This document shows positions 10,231 to 23,666 of a stretch of DNA of 64,000 nt, in pieces; within the stretch, counting starts at the first letter, position 1; every line of letters begins with the position of its first letter. The notes under the pieces are model-generated. The model did no database searches and was not told the DNA's origin. It saw only the letters and a program-made list of their open reading frames with translations. Source of the DNA: Acanthosepion pharaonis (taxonomy: Eukaryota > Mollusca > Cephalopoda > Sepiida > Sepiidae); the NCBI GenBank assembly GCA_903632075.3, contig CAHIKZ030002633.1, forward strand, positions 1,483,501 through 1,547,500. The letters run 5' to 3'. Both the position numbers and the translations under genes were made by a program.

Positions 10231-11330
10231 ACAATTTCACAAGTTCACATTCTCGCTATTTTTTATATCCTCACTCCAACCTCTTTTTAATTTCAAAACC
10301 GGCTCCCAAGGCCCTGATTCCTATCAGAAATAAGAATATAACGAGTGGGCTGGAAAATAAAAAGATTATTATTCTTTCCATGGTACCTCACAGCTTCTTC
10401 ACTTCAACCTGTTTTCAGTACCTTCGAAACCGGCTCCCAGGGCCCTGATTCTTATCAGAGATAAGAATGTGTTTTCTGATTAATAGAGGGGCCAGGAAAT
10501 TTGTACAACGATTTTGGAGGAAAAAGTCTCCGATCCATCGGAGCCTACCAAAACTCCATAAATTTGGAGAATTTTGCCAGTGAGAAATCTGCCCACCGTC
10601 TGTGAGGTCGACATTAGGGAGCTCCAGAACCTCTTTCACCAAAGAAGAACTACTAAAGGGCTGTCAAGAACGAACATCGGTCCACTATTCAAGACCAATC
10701 CAAAGCTGCATCCCTTCACCACTCCTTCTGACGAGCCCACTGGACTTCTGTCGTCGACCTACGAACTCACTCAAATTGCAGGATTCCTTCAGCTGCGAAC
10801 AATTTTCCCACTCTACAAGAACTGTGAGTGTTTAGTTTAAGTTATTAACTTAACAATAATATTCTAATCGCTTAAAGAACTCTTTAGGCGCTCAGAGAAA
10901 TATTTTGAGCAAGCCTTTTTTAAGTTAAGAACATTTTCCCTTTTCCATTTCTTTCTCTCCTAATTGTCTTTTCATCCCTTTACCTTTTTTTTTCTGTATA
11001 TGTTGTAAATAAACACTTTCTTCTTTTGTTGTTACTCACCGAGTAGGAGTTGTTTCTTTATTCGTACGCGCCTAAAAGAGAGAGTTTGTCCGCTCTAATC
11101 TTGCTGTTGTACTCGCGTTTTTTTTTTCGCGATTTTTTAAACCTCAACCCAATTTTTAACCTCAAACCTTTGATGTGGGAAAGCCGGGACAAATTTCCTA
11201 GCACAATCTTAAACCTGTCCAAGTCTAGAATCAACCGTTATCTTCTCCTCCTATCCATAAACTACTCCTTAACGTAACCTATCCCGTGTGGCCTTGTACA
11301 GGGTGAACCTTATTGTAAAAAAATAAAAAT
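10231..11330. other. Unclassified repeat-derived region, possible LTR tail
   Basis: A block reading GGCTCCCA(A/G)GGCCCTGATT then CTATCAGA or TTATCAGA and ATAAGAAT occurs twice, near 10301 and 10434, about 130 bases apart. A polyadenylation-type TGTAAATAAACACTTTCTTC lies at about 11004-11023, followed by pyrimidine-rich sequence resembling the end of an LTR. Overlapping open frames at 10574-10840 show no domain I recognise. Weak evidence for a decayed retroelement. Confidence 0.3.
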
Positions 11331-12530
11331 GTAAATTTTGTTTTTTTAGGATACGCGTGCGTGCCCGAACGCGACACGCAAAAATGGGACATGATTTTCC
11401 ACTGAAGAAAAATCACTCACGGAAGCAAAAAATTTAGAATGATAAAAAAAAGAAAAAAAAAGGTTCGTAATGTACTGAATATCCAAGTTTCTTCTTTCGT
11501 CTTATTACTCAATACAGGCTTACCCTGAATTTAGTTTGGCATAAGGCTATGATTTTAGTTCACGCAGTGAAGATCGAAAAATAAAAGAGGAATAGTGGTC
11601 TGGAAGACAGCGACGATTTTTCAAACTTTCGCATTTCTGCAGGTGCTTATCGATCTGCGCCAGGTTCCTTTAATAATTGTCTCTCAGTCTAACTTAGTCT
11701 GGCACACGACCATAAATAGTGAATCATTGAGGTTTGAAAATCGCATAACAAAACATCATCCTGCAGTTGATGTTTTGTTCCAGGAATTAACTGAAAGTGA
11801 AAGAAAGCTAAAAAAAAAAAAAAAAAAAAATTACAGAACTAAAAAAACTTTGTATTATTGAACAGTTTGTTTTAATTTTATTTTTATGTAGCAAACACAA
11901 TTATTTTGTAAATTCATTCATTCATTCTGTTGACGTTTTTTTTTGTTGTTCTGTCTTGGTATCTATTTTTACAGGCTTGTGTTATTTTGGGGCGTTTTTA
12001 ACAACTGAGCCAAGTGCGTGTGTGTGCAAAAATTGTCAACATTCTTTTTTGAAAACCAGAGATTATATACAATGTTGACAGCTGAAAACCGGTTTTTCGT
12101 TGGACAAAAAAACAAAACAAATTGTACATACAAACACACAGACGCATGCACACACATATGTGTGTGCGTGTTTAATTCGTCGTTTTATTATGTCTTGTAC
12201 AATTCTGGTTTTAAATTTTTAATTTGGTAAATTTTAATGCCTTTTTATTTATTTATTCAATTGTTTATTCTTAGAACAATGAAATAATTACTACTACTAT
12301 AGTTAGTAAGGTTTAGTAAATAAATACATTGATGTTTCGTTTAGCCTTCCGTATTTGAAAAAATCTTCCCGCTTTACTCTTTAGTTTTCTGAATTGTCAA
12401 GCACATAGAAAGTTTGTTTTTTTATTTGAGAAATTGCGTTTTAATATTTAAAAAATAACAATGTATATATTATTTTCATTTTCTGCCCTAAAGTAAGTAA
12501 TTTCTAACTGAATGTCGAAATTGTGTCAAG
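11331..12530. other. AT-rich region upstream of KCTD5
   Basis: Holds a poly-A run (about 11811-11830) and otherwise unclassified sequence. The promoter of the KCTD5-type gene should lie in or near the 3' part, but I see no convincing TATA box or initiator. Confidence 0.4.
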
Positions 12531-12538
12531 GTAGGTAA

Positions 12539-12607
12539 GAAGAAGGCGGTGAGCTTCGGACCAGGCTGGACTCGATTCTGTGGAAAGGGAGAGAAACTAC
12601 AACAAAT
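12539..12607 (+). other. Probable 5' UTR of KCTD5
   Basis: Sequence between the last upstream in-frame stop and the start codon. It is more GC-rich than its surroundings (GAAGGCGGTGAGCTTCGGAC) and contains no other ATG. The transcription start is not determined. Confidence 0.5.
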
Positions 12608-12808
12608 ATGGCGACAGATCAGTCAGTGGCAAATGACTGCTCTAGCAATTCTACCAACCAACAGGCATCAAGATGCCGCAAAAACGAATGGGTAAAATTA
12701 AATGTTGGAGGAACAATATTCATGACGACTAGGACGACATTATGTCGGGACCAGAAGTCTTTTCTCTATCGGTTAATACAGGATGAACCGGACCTCAATT
12801 CAGACAAG
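12608..12808 (+). CDS. KCTD5: KCTD5-type Cullin-3 adaptor, coding exon 1
   Basis: Encodes residues 1-67. Residues 1-27 are a polar, Asn/Ser/Gln-rich leader; the BTB/T1 domain begins at Trp28 with WVKLNVGGTIFMTTRTTLCR and continues SFLYRLIQDEPDLNSDK, closely matching the start of animal KCTD2/5/17 proteins. In that family the protein forms a pentamer, binds Cullin-3 through the BTB domain and recruits substrates (G-protein beta-gamma subunits are reported for KCTD5). The start is supported by an in-frame TAA at 12536-12538, a purine at -3 and G at +4. The exon ends in phase 0 at a consensus donor, AAG then GTAAGT (12809). Exon 2 lies 31.6 kb downstream. Whether the gene is the single invertebrate co-orthologue of KCTD2, KCTD5 and KCTD17 cannot be decided from the N-terminal half. 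Confidence 0.93.
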
Positions 12809-12839
12809 GTAAGTCTGCTCTCAGAAAGTTATAAGTAGT

Positions 12840-14500
12840 AAAAGGAGAAAGAATAGAATGGGAAATGACCAAGAAATGGGGGATCAGTTTATTACTTTAC
12901 TTTTAATGTAAATTGTTCACCCACTTTGAAGGGGTCCGATATACAGTTTGGTCGAAAAACGGGGTTAGAACTTTTTATTGTAATTCTAGATTGTATTTTG
13001 ACGTTTAGTTTTTTTTCTTTAATAAACTGTGATCATAATTATATCTCGGTGTAAAATGTTTAAGCAATATATTGTGAATTTTAGGATTGCTTTTGTGATC
13101 GAAGAATTATAGAATCCCTAAAAAAAATTGGTTTTCTGATAATTGTTAATCTTACTCTTATTGGAGTCTTGTTTGTTTTGTTAAATTAAATAATATATAA
13201 ATTAATGTATTTCTTGAATTCATACTTGCAGAAGAATAGACTATTTTTTTTCTAAGTCGGGTGTGCAGATGTTTGTCTTTCAGATTTGATTCCTTACCGT
13301 TCCGGTTGAGGGGAAATGAAACATACTTAAACAATAACAATCAAATAATAAAAGAAAATCGCGATGCAATATATTGCTTAATTATTTAAAAATATATTAA
13401 TAAATGCTTATTTTTCTTCTTAAATTTTCATTTTAAGGATAAATTTTCATTTTAAGGATAAATTTTAAATTTGATTCCGTTTTTTTTTTTTTTTTTTTTT
13501 TTAATAATCACTTCATTTTTTTTTTTCTTGACTTTATCTTTTTTTCTTTTTTTTTTGCTGTTCTTTTAAGTTATATCAACATGTTTCTTTATTACTGTTA
13601 ATATATTTTAGTTTTTTTTTATTTATTTAAAAAAAAAAATCCATTTTCTCTCTTAAACCCCCAAAAAACCCTACAGACGGTAATACGATTAACCACACTG
13701 GAAAACTAAGACACTTTTTAAGAAACACACTACACACTTTTTCTTAAATTAAAAAAACTGAAAGAACGATTTCCTTACTACCTAATTTATAAAATAGAAC
13801 TAAGTCGCAAAACTCTAAAAACATTTCTTTATTTACTTCCTAAAATATATCTTATAAACACCTCTTTAAATTCTAAAAGCCGGCTTGCACCTACCGCTAT
13901 CTTCTACTTTTTTAATTGTACATAAAGTCGGGGAATTATTTTTAAAATAAAATCATTGTAAAATGACCCCCCATTTTTTTACCGTGCTGCACAACGCTAC
14001 AGTAGGCATATAGTAAAAATAAGTGGGGATCCGATTTATTTCATTTTATATACTTTGTTTAAAAATATTCGTTGTCGCAGGTTTTCGTGATTAAATTTTC
14101 GTAAACGATAAGAATAATAATAATACAATATTTTGAAGATTTTTCTCGCAGATTTTTATTTAATTCTTTGTAATTCACTCAGAATAATTACCAGCTTTTG
14201 TTTTGATGGGTGTTTTGTTTACTTTCTCACTATTTTTCTTCAGTTTTGATCATTTTTACACAATCATTAAGCATTGGTTGACTAAAACAATCAATTTTCT
14301 CACGTTGTTTAGTGTTTCTTTTGCTAAATGCATTTTTAAGTAACTTGCTTGATCTCTACTTAAAATTTACTAAATAAAACTAAAAAAAAGTAAAAAACTA
14401 ATGAAAACCAATTTTTTTTTTCTCGTTTACGTTCTTTTGCTGAAATTTAAATTTACTTTTATTTAAATTTAAAAATTCAGTGTCTTTTTCTATCATCTCT

Positions 14501-14537
<37 letters not shown>

Positions 14538-15690
14538 CCACTTCTCTGTGTTGTTTTACTTTTTTGAGTCCAGAAACTCAAATTAATTTTTAAAAAATGT
14601 CATGCTTTCTTATTTACTAATGATTAATGAAGGAATTCCAGTTATTTATTTTATCGTCGATGATTACATCGGCTATCACATCTCAATTACTTCTTATTTT
14701 CAATTGTTTAATAATTGATAAATAAAAATAGGGAACTTTTTTTTTTTTTTTTTAAGTTTAAAAAATTTATTTCATTCACTGCTTTAAAAAAAACAGAAAT
14801 AAATTTTTAGACTTAAAAACTAACATTTAGTAGTGGGCAATTCTCTCTTTACCCTCAAATTATTAGTCTATTTATTTCTAAATAAATAAAATTAAACTTC
14901 TAACCTCTAATTACTATTACAATTAATGATTATTAGTTGCTATGATTTTTCTAATGCATGTTTGTTTTTCTGTCTCCTACCTTGAGTGTGGTGCAGAGTA
15001 AAATTGACTTGTGTAGTTGTTTACGGTTTACCAATCTCCTCAACAATTACATTTCTCTAGAATTCCCCCTTTTTTTTCCTCCTAAAATTGATATCATGGG
15101 GAAAACTTTAAAGTTTTAAAAGGCATAACATAAAGAAATATTGTACTCAAGGCAAATATCTAAAAAGTAAAAACTAAACATTTAATAATGACAGTCGAAT
15201 ACATCATGATGACTTTTTTTTTTTTTTTTTTTTTTTACTTTATTTATTATTACAAAATAATTTTATCAAGTTGGCAAAAGAAATCTATTTAATTTCTACT
15301 TATTTTAGTTGATTTGTTGCCTTAATTATTAAAAAGAATAAATAAATCTTTTCGAAAGCTAAGATTTTTTTTAAGCATAAAGTTCAAGTACAAAACAAAA
15401 AATATTCATTTGATCTTCGGCATTAAACTGAGAAAATGCAAGGGAGGCAAAAAATTAAATAAAAACACGAATTCGTTTATTAATGGAACTGTTTACAAAG
15501 TGGGGGATCAATGCGCAATGATTGACTTGTAATAAACTGACCCCTCATATGGCTTACAGGGAAGAAAATTACTTTGACAATGCTACAGGTGTTCTATTTA
15601 AATTTGTAATCAACGTTGTGCTAATTTGATTTTTAAATAATTTGTATCGACTAGAATTGAATGGCTTCTATAATTTGTCATCAGGTCGCA
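12840..15690. other. Low-complexity AT-rich intronic sequence
   Basis: Contains a 23-nt T run (13480-13502), a (TA)n at about 14503-14535, a poly-T at 15211-15236 and a short tandem duplication (TTTTCATTTTAAGGATAAA twice, about 13425-13463). No gene recognised. Confidence 0.6.
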
Positions 15691-15699
15691 AAGATCCCA

Positions 15700-16200
15700 A
15701 TTAGACTGCTAAAAATAAATAAAACAACTTTGAAGTCTTTTGTCAAAATGGCTGACATACCACGTGACATTGCTATAGCTATAATAATCCTTAAGGTTAG
15801 TTTCGTCCCCTAAGAAAAAGAATTTTTCAGGCCTTTTCCTCCCTTCTCCTTATAAATACAAGGCGGTTTACTATAGACTGCATATGTGTCGTTATATCAG
15901 TTTTGTATTTCTGGTGGGCACCGTTCTTCTGCTATTCCTAGACCCGGCTCACACGTGTTACGTATGCTTTTTCAGAAATGCTTGCCATCTGTAGCATGTT
16001 TTGCTTGTTGTATCACCCTTATTTGTAGATGCGAGGGTGCTGGTATTAGACTGCTAAAAAAATATATCCTATGTTTTATTTCCTGTTACTATTCCTTCAT
16101 TAATTATTTTATTCTGAAAGTCTTCGTACATTTTAATTTGTCGTTAGAAATAAAGGCGAGACACTAAGTAGTAGTAGTTTTTAGTATTTATTCGCATACT
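15700..16200 (+). mobile_element. LTR-like segment (TATA box to polyadenylation signal)
   Basis: A TATA-type TATAAATACA at about 15852 is followed some 290 bases later by AATAAAGGCGAG (about 16150), the spacing and order expected of an LTR's promoter and polyadenylation signals. The 15-base block ATTAGACTGCTAAAA occurs near 15701 and again near 16046. No paired LTR, primer-binding site or pol sequence was found, so a solo LTR is possible but not proven. Confidence 0.28.
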
Positions 16201-17035
16201 CACTAGAGCCGATCTAATATACAATATTACACTCGCACAACACTCGTACGTGTGGGTAAAGGCAAACATTTTCCAGTTCCTGCTGGTATTTGCCGTAGGT
16301 GTCAGGACGTATCCCTCAGTTTAGTTCTAGTGTACGTATGAGAGAGTTGCTGCCTGAAAGATTGATCTCCTCCTGTAACTAGACTTCTAACTACGAGATT
16401 ACTCGCCTAAATGCTAAGAGGACAATTTAATTTTTCCTCGACTTTCCTCATTTCATTAACTGCTGAGTTTTAAACCCTACTATTTATACTAAATATACGT
16501 TATATTATGTCAGGTCAGTTTACTAGTGCCGCTGGTACGGTAAACACAGTAAGTACTATCTACTACTGCATGGTCAGATCATCAGAGACCAGTTCCCATC
16601 CCCACCAAGTTTTTCTGATGATGAGAATGGCTAGACACCTGGCAGGTTAAAAACAAGTTCTGTCAAAGGGCGGATGAACTTTCTGTTACAGTCAACGAGC
16701 CATCTAGCACACTAGGGGGTGAACTGGGCTTCCTAGAATTTAAAGTTAATGGCCAGGGCGGAGACTTCCCCAGATGGAATCAACATCCATGTGTCTGTGA
16801 CAAACTTTCAAGTTGGAATACATTATGGTTTGATTTGTAATGGAATGAACATGCCAGGTCAACTTTTCTAAGACACTCTATACTTGAAGGAATACCTTTC
16901 AACCCAGATATATGGATGGAACTGGTCAAGATCTGCTGCAAAGTGACCCTATAACCTTACCTGGTCAGGGCAATGAATATGAAGACACATTTTTTGATTA
17001 TAGGTGCAACTCTGCACAAAAATATTCTAAGGGAT
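16201..17035. other. Unclassified sequence of near-average GC
   Basis: Less AT-rich and less repetitive than its neighbours. Translations on both strands show no domain I recognise. Possibly a decayed mobile element. Confidence 0.35.
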
Positions 17036-19699
17036 GGTGATTTTTTTATTTTATTTTATTTCACTTACTGATCCTTTTTTTTTTTTTGATAGATTTCCTA
17101 TTAGATGACAAAAAATATTGTCTTGTCTACTTGTACAAGTATTAAATTAACATATTGAGATACAATAAATTTAGTATTTAGCTAATTATAATTTGTTCTA
17201 ATGGCTAGAATGCTTTTACATCAATGTGTAAAAAAACAAAAAAAAAAAACAAAGTGAATAATCTCTCTATATAAGAAACTTCAGTGAACTTTTGTAATAA
17301 TACACTCCTCTATTAGAAATATTAAGTTTTTTAATTTTTTAAATCACTTAATTACTATGAGAAATTTAATTTGCCAGCATAGTATAATATCGATTTATCA
17401 AAATATTTAAAAAAAAAAAATGCTTAACTTAAAATCGAGTTCTCATTAAAGCATTTTTTGTAATAGCATAACCTTATTTAATCATTAAGTGTTTTTGAAA
17501 TTTTAAAATTATTCATACAATGATCACACACTGGTGCTGCTTAGATGTTTTGGCTTTGGTATATAAACCATCAATTACTAGAAAAAAATATTTTTCTTTC
17601 TACACATTTTTGGTAAGATTTGGAGCAATAAGTTTTGGCTTATACAACTTTCAAAATTTACAAGCTCTCATGAGGCATGGAACATGAAAATTTATCTTTA
17701 AGCTAGATAGGTTCAGACTTTGTTTCTACTCGCATGAATTTTTGAAAGAACCAATTTAATAAGCGAGATACTAAAGGAAATCCTCTGTTAAACAAAATTC
17801 ATCTTAATATGGAAAATTAAATTCTTGACATTATTTATGGTGATGATCATAGATACAATTCTGTAACTTGGGCAATTAAACTGTTGTCTTATATTTTCAG
17901 TGGTAGTCTTTGTTGTTATTGTAAAGCAGATATGTTTACAGTTCAACAAAATAGTCAAATCTTATTCCTTCCTAAGCTTTGTAGAGAGCCTGTAAAATAA
18001 AGAAATAAAGATTACAATGATTTAAATTTTATAAAATCACTAACTACTTTTGAAATTTGCTGCCTATCTCTGAAAGACATCTAAGTAAACTTGTTTTTTT
18101 TTTCTTTTCAGTTATTATTAATGTACATATCCCCCACCATCTTTTTATATATCTGAAAGTATTAGGAAAATATTTCATCATTTTACTTGTATATTGATTG
18201 TCTAATAAAGAAAGAAATCTCCACTCTTTTAATTAATGGTTTTTTTTTTTTTTTTTTTTTTTTGAGAGCTGATCACAGAACTGGAATCTATACTTTTATA
18301 GACCTTCTATACAAATTGGTGGGAACTGTAAACCAATTTTAGCATAAAAGTTGGTCACATTGTTTTTGTGAATTTTTGAAGTGATTGTTATAATCTCTAG
18401 CAAAATGATAGCAGGTGAAATATTTCTCTAACAAAAACAACCAATATTCTATAACATGTTCATTATAATCCTGTAATGTTTTTTTAAGGTGCAATTAAAT
18501 AAAATGATTTTGTAAGAGATTCAAATTTTTTGTTATTATGAATTACAACCTAATCTTATCACATTTTCTTTATTTAAAGATTAAGAAATGCTCAAATGTT
18601 TCGTCAGAATATTTTTATTTTATACTTATGGGTGCAAAATGACAAGGTTATTTATTGTAGGTAGTTACAAAAAATGCCTGAGACTTTGGTTTTTACTGAA
18701 GATATCAGGGTATACCTTTTAAACCTATTTCTTATTTTTAAGTCAATGGAGAGATACTATTTATGGTATTTATTTTGCCACGCACGCACACACAGATCCA
18801 AAATATGATACTGTCTATTTGGATGCTGGTCAGTATGAAGAAAAATCTTTATCCTTTTAGTCTTTGCTGCAAACATCAAGTGATACTTCTGAACTTACCT
18901 TTTTTAGTGCAATGGAGAGGTTTTGGTAACCCCAGTTTCCAGGCTACAATTGTTCTGATTTCTTATTCAATGGCTCATAGAATACAGTGTTGGCCTCACC
19001 ATAAAACAACTGTTAGTTATTCGCATACTACTGTAGTAAGTCCAGTCTTTAATAAGTATCTAACAGTTGTGTTTTTGTATTGTATTCAGGTAAGCTTATG
19101 AACTGTTTTTATAGTACATTAAAAATCTAATTTTAGTGGACATGATTGTATAATACTTCAGTTCCTCCTTTTTTTTATAGTAAATGAAAACGTCAGCAAT
19201 TCAAAAACTGAAACTGCTATTTAGCTTTATTTTATTAAACTTTTTTTTTTTTTTTTTCCTTTAAGTCTACCTTTTATCTTATAAGAATTTTTCCCCCTAA
19301 AAAAAAATGTTATTTGATAACTGACACACTATCAGCTTCATTTCTTTAATTCCAATATTTGATATGTGCTTTTGGGGGGTTTTTATCAATAGTTTTTTCT
19401 TTTGTTTATTTTTTTCTTAAATATTCATAAAATTATATTTTAAAAGATAGCTAACTTATTGATCGGATAGAGTGCTATCAGATAGTGAATAAAATTTCTT
19501 TGAAACTGTTTGGGATTAATCATCAATATTGTTGATCCTTTTGGTGATCTCATTTGACTTGCAAGAAATATTTTAATAGTAATGTAAGCACTTTAGTAGA
19601 TAGTCCATTTATCTTTAGACCATTGTGTGTTAAAAAAATGTACAAAATGAAAGTGTAAAGATTTTATTTATATAAAGTTCTCTTTCTATGGTTAAATTC
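17036..19699. other. AT-rich intronic sequence, nothing recognised
   Basis: Contains T runs (for example 18240-18263 and about 19241-19258). An open frame at 18763-19101 (112 codons) has no recognisable domain and lies in unstructured intronic sequence. Confidence 0.55.
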
Positions 19700-19707
19700 A
19701 TTTAAAG

Positions 19708-19896
19708 CAATACTCCTCAACCATTTTGCATATGCATTCTCTTAACTATGCCATTCACTGCATCCAAGTTTTTCATTCTAAAGGTACATTGTGGAATTGT
19801 AATTTCTAGAAGAATCAGTATTCTAAAAGTTTGTATCTGCTAATCTGTTATTCCCCATCTCCCTGATGGGAATTTCCTCTTGGTTAGGAAACACTG
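19708..19896. mobile_element. hAT-type MITE, 189 bp
   Basis: The ends are imperfect inverted repeats: CAATACTCCTCAACCATTTT at the left and, on the opposite strand, CAGTGTTTCCTAACCAAGAG at the right, resembling the CAGTGTTTCTCAACC-type termini of hAT elements. It is flanked by near-identical 8-bp target-site duplications, ATTTAAAG (19700-19707) and ATCTAAAG (19897-19904), the length that hAT transposases produce. Too short to encode a transposase. Confidence 0.7.
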
Positions 19897-19904
19897 ATCT
19901 AAAG

Positions 19905-22900
19905 AGTTTATAGATTTGCGTTATAGTGCTGCGATTGCATTTTGTATATCCTTTTCAATTGTTGACATGTAATTGTGTGTGTTTGGCTCAATATTTAGAG
20001 CAATAGAGATTAGTTGCTAGAAAAGTTGTAATCTCTGGAAAAGAAAAAAATCTGATTTCAAACAGAACTCTTTGCTAAAAACAGCTTTTAAAACTTAAGT
20101 CTGAAATGGTAAAATATTAAAAACAATTATTTAATATCCCACTGTCCTTGGTTAAATATTCACCGAAATTAGTCTTTGTATTATTAATATAACATCTTGT
20201 CATTTCAGATTATTTGGATGAAGAATTTGGTATAGGTTCAACCTCATTTTTTTTTTTTTTTAATTAATGGTGGTTTTTTTTTTCTTTTTGTTTAATGCAA
20301 ATGAATAATTATGCATTTTATTGTTACATACAATACTTGCTTTTTTTTTTTTTTTTCTTCTTCTTCACACAAATAGCACATGACCACTATTTCCCCAATG
20401 TATATGCAGATATCAGAAGCCTTGTTGAATATGGTAAATCTGTTAGGGGCAGTGTTGAGTATGACTGCTATAAATTCATGTATAAAGTTTATAGATGGAG
20501 AGAGAAAAATAATTGACTGTTCTTTGCAACTGTATGCCTAAGTGTGGCCAGATTGTCATGTGGCAGTTCTCAGATACTAAAAATTCAAAGCATCTAAAAT
20601 GAAACTGCTTGGGTGTGTCATGTCGTATTGGCTCCAGATTGCTAACTCGGATTTCAGTTCAACAACTCTCATAATGGTTAGTTGGCACTTGCTACTGAAG
20701 CAATACAAATAGATGGGCAATATTTATAATGTAATACAGCTCCTTATGTTTTCAACATGATATTTACATTGAGTAAAGTAAGGGCTTTTAATGAAAGATT
20801 TTTCTCTCTGATTTGATATTAGATTTCTTAGACAGCAATTGGCTGTTTAATCATTGTGAGAGCATTTTGTTATAAAAAAAATTTTTTCCAATGGTTCATT
20901 TTTATTTTTCTCTCAAGTCTGATGTATTCAAGCTTTTTTTTTTTCTTTTTTACTTATTTACTTTATTATTTATTTATTTGTCTTGTTATCAGTTTTCAAT
21001 TATATTCATGTTAATATATAAGAATATTGCAAAAATAAATTTTAACTAAAACTTGCAACAGGCAGCAACATAAAATGAATGACCAGCGAGTGTGTATCCT
21101 ACCTGAAGAATAAAGTACTCTGCTGCCATTTTATTTTTCTAAGGAAAGGACTTTAGTTTAAATAGATGTTTTGTTACATTGTGTTTACCTGCTCCTTATC
21201 TCAAATTTGAATATTTGGAAGAAAAATAATACATGTTGCAGGATTAAGATTAGTTTAATCTACTAGATTTAGGATTTGAACATTGATGTTCTAATTTTAA
21301 ATATGATACTGTTTAAAAAATAGTTTATAGTAGATAATTACTTATTTTCCAACAGACTTATATTAAATACTTTATTAATGATGTCAGAATAGATATAACT
21401 GAATCCCCATCCTGCACTTGCTGTTTTGGCATATTACTACATAAGTCCAACTATCATCAGGTGTTTTTGATCAGTAGAAGTTTATCCCTTGTTTCCTGTT
21501 TTGGATTGGGTTTCTGGTTCCTTCTAAAGTCTACTTCTATACTATACTTTTAACATCTCTGACTGAACTCAAACTAATTAAATTTTAAGTTTACAGTTAG
21601 CCATTATCTTTCCTGCATAGCTCCAAGAACTTCACTTCTTGCCCTTATGTTCATACAGCACTACACAGTAACGCTCTACTTTGAGTGGCTGTCGGGCTTT
21701 GTATTGGGTGAACATAAGTTAAAAAAACAACAAAAAAACAATCACTCCATCAGTTAATCTTACACACCCATGTTGTATTTAAGTTTTGTTCTGAGAAAGT
21801 CTTGGGTAAACCTGACAGAAATGTCTTCCAGAACAAATGGAGCAAGTTACAAGAAAAGTAAAGGTAGAAGCCACTTTCAGAGCTTATAATTGACTGTTGC
21901 TTGTAAAACCAATAACAATTTATTTGTCTGAAGGTTAGTTATCAGATTAACTCTTCTCAATTCTGTGTTGCTATCGGCTACCTGATTCCAACTGGTTCGT
22001 GAGTTAGGTGTCGGCAAATTATTCTCAGACAGTATCTTGCAGGGAGTGGTGAAGGAGGAGGTGATGCCAACTACTTAACTCTTCATACCTGTTGATGACT
22101 GCCCCATCTTTTCTGCCTTTGTCTTTGTTGATGATTGTCCATTACCCCTTGTGAGTTCCTGTATTTATGGGGAATATTTTTTCTTTCAGAAAAACAGAAA
22201 AACTCACAAATTAATTTGTATATGTGCATACTAACAAGGTCAAACAGCCAGGGTCAGTTGAATTCTTAACCCCAATAGAAAATCAAGGCAGAATAGTGGA
22301 TAGTATTTAAAAAAAAAAAAAAAAAAAAAAAAATTCCATTCCTAAATTTTGGCCAAGATATGACCTAGCATGACTCAACTGGTTTATCTCAATTGTTATT
22401 TTTCTAACAGTGTGTGGGGATGATAGGTGCATGCTTGCTGCTTGTTTCACTCTTAGTTAAAACCCTGTTGAATCAGGAGTTCAGACCAGGCAATTCCAGT
22501 TACTAATTCAATTTATTGTAATTAAATACTTTAACAACCCACTACAAAAAACAAATCCCAAGATACTTCTGACATGCTAGTAAAAGCCAAATTACCTTGC
22601 TTGGTTATTTAGAGTTTTTACATCAGTTTTCATTCCAAACACCACTAGATTAACTTGCTTGCAAAATCCACACTAGTAACCCCTAAATAATCAGACTACA
22701 AATGAAGATTTTTATTTTTGGTGCAAGACTGCAATTAACATTTCAATTTTGTTACTAATTACAATTGCTATGAGGAATTATTGTGAAGAATATCATCTAT
22801 ATAGTATAATCATTTGAACATATATTTTGTGCTCTTATTATATTCAGTACTTCAGTGTGTTTAAATACATATCTGTACAAGTATACATGACAGATGTTGG

Positions 22901-23442
22901 TATGCAAGGAAACCAAATTTGCATTAATTTCATGTTGGGGATTTTAGAATTAGTTATTTTGCAAATGCAAAACTGATCTGTAATCTCAAATATTGCACAC
23001 AATACAATATCTAAAAAATTTAAATGGTTCTAGTTTATACTACACATATTTTTACTTATTTTTATTTAGTTAAATATATTGGAAGTACAAATTAACATAA
23101 TGTTTATTAATGGCAGCTTCCACCCACAGGGCTTGTATTGGAAGCTGGAAATTTCTTGAAGCAACTGTGCTAAACAGGTCATCTTCAAAATGCTAAACAC
23201 GTATGTCTCCTCAACATGGTGACTGCAGCACTCATTTGGCTACATCCCAAATGAGATCATGTATGTATAAGGAGCCTATCAAAGGGTCTACTGAAAGAAG
23301 GGACATCTGCAAACATGACCACTGGTTTCAGTATGGACTGTGGATTGTTGTTCTTGGTGGCAATGTACAAGTATTACCACTGCATAAAAAAATGAAGGAA
23401 ATTGTGATCAGACAGGAGATAATTTAAGCTGCAGCGGCAATA
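19905..23442. other. Intronic sequence, mostly unclassified
   Basis: A segment near 21500 (GGATTGGGTTTCTGGTTCCT) resembles one near 37450 (GGATTTGGTCTCTGGTTCCT), so part of it belongs to an undefined dispersed repeat. Open frames at 20295-20516 and 23203-23427 have no recognisable domain. A poly-A run lies at about 22309-22332. Confidence 0.45.
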
Positions 23443-23635
23443 AGCACTACTTAAATAGACTGGTCCATTCACAAAAAAATAGGAAACAAATTTTTTTTTT
23501 TTTTTTTTTTTTGTAGATTAGCATTCATTAGACCTTCCTCAAACCACAGAATCAGTCAGAATCCTCAAAAATATATACTTTTCTCTTTAGAAGGGGAGAT
23601 TGCTGTCCATAATTGACACTGTAAAATCGATCCCC

Positions 23636-23666
<31 letters not shown>

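Noticed and set aside
10574..10840. Two overlapping 75-90-codon frames followed by GTGAGTG
   Set aside because: They looked like an exon with a donor, but no domain, no acceptor and no second exon were found; left as unclassified.
18763..19101. 112-codon open frame in intron 1
   Set aside because: Composition and lack of any domain suggest chance; no splice or start context supports it.
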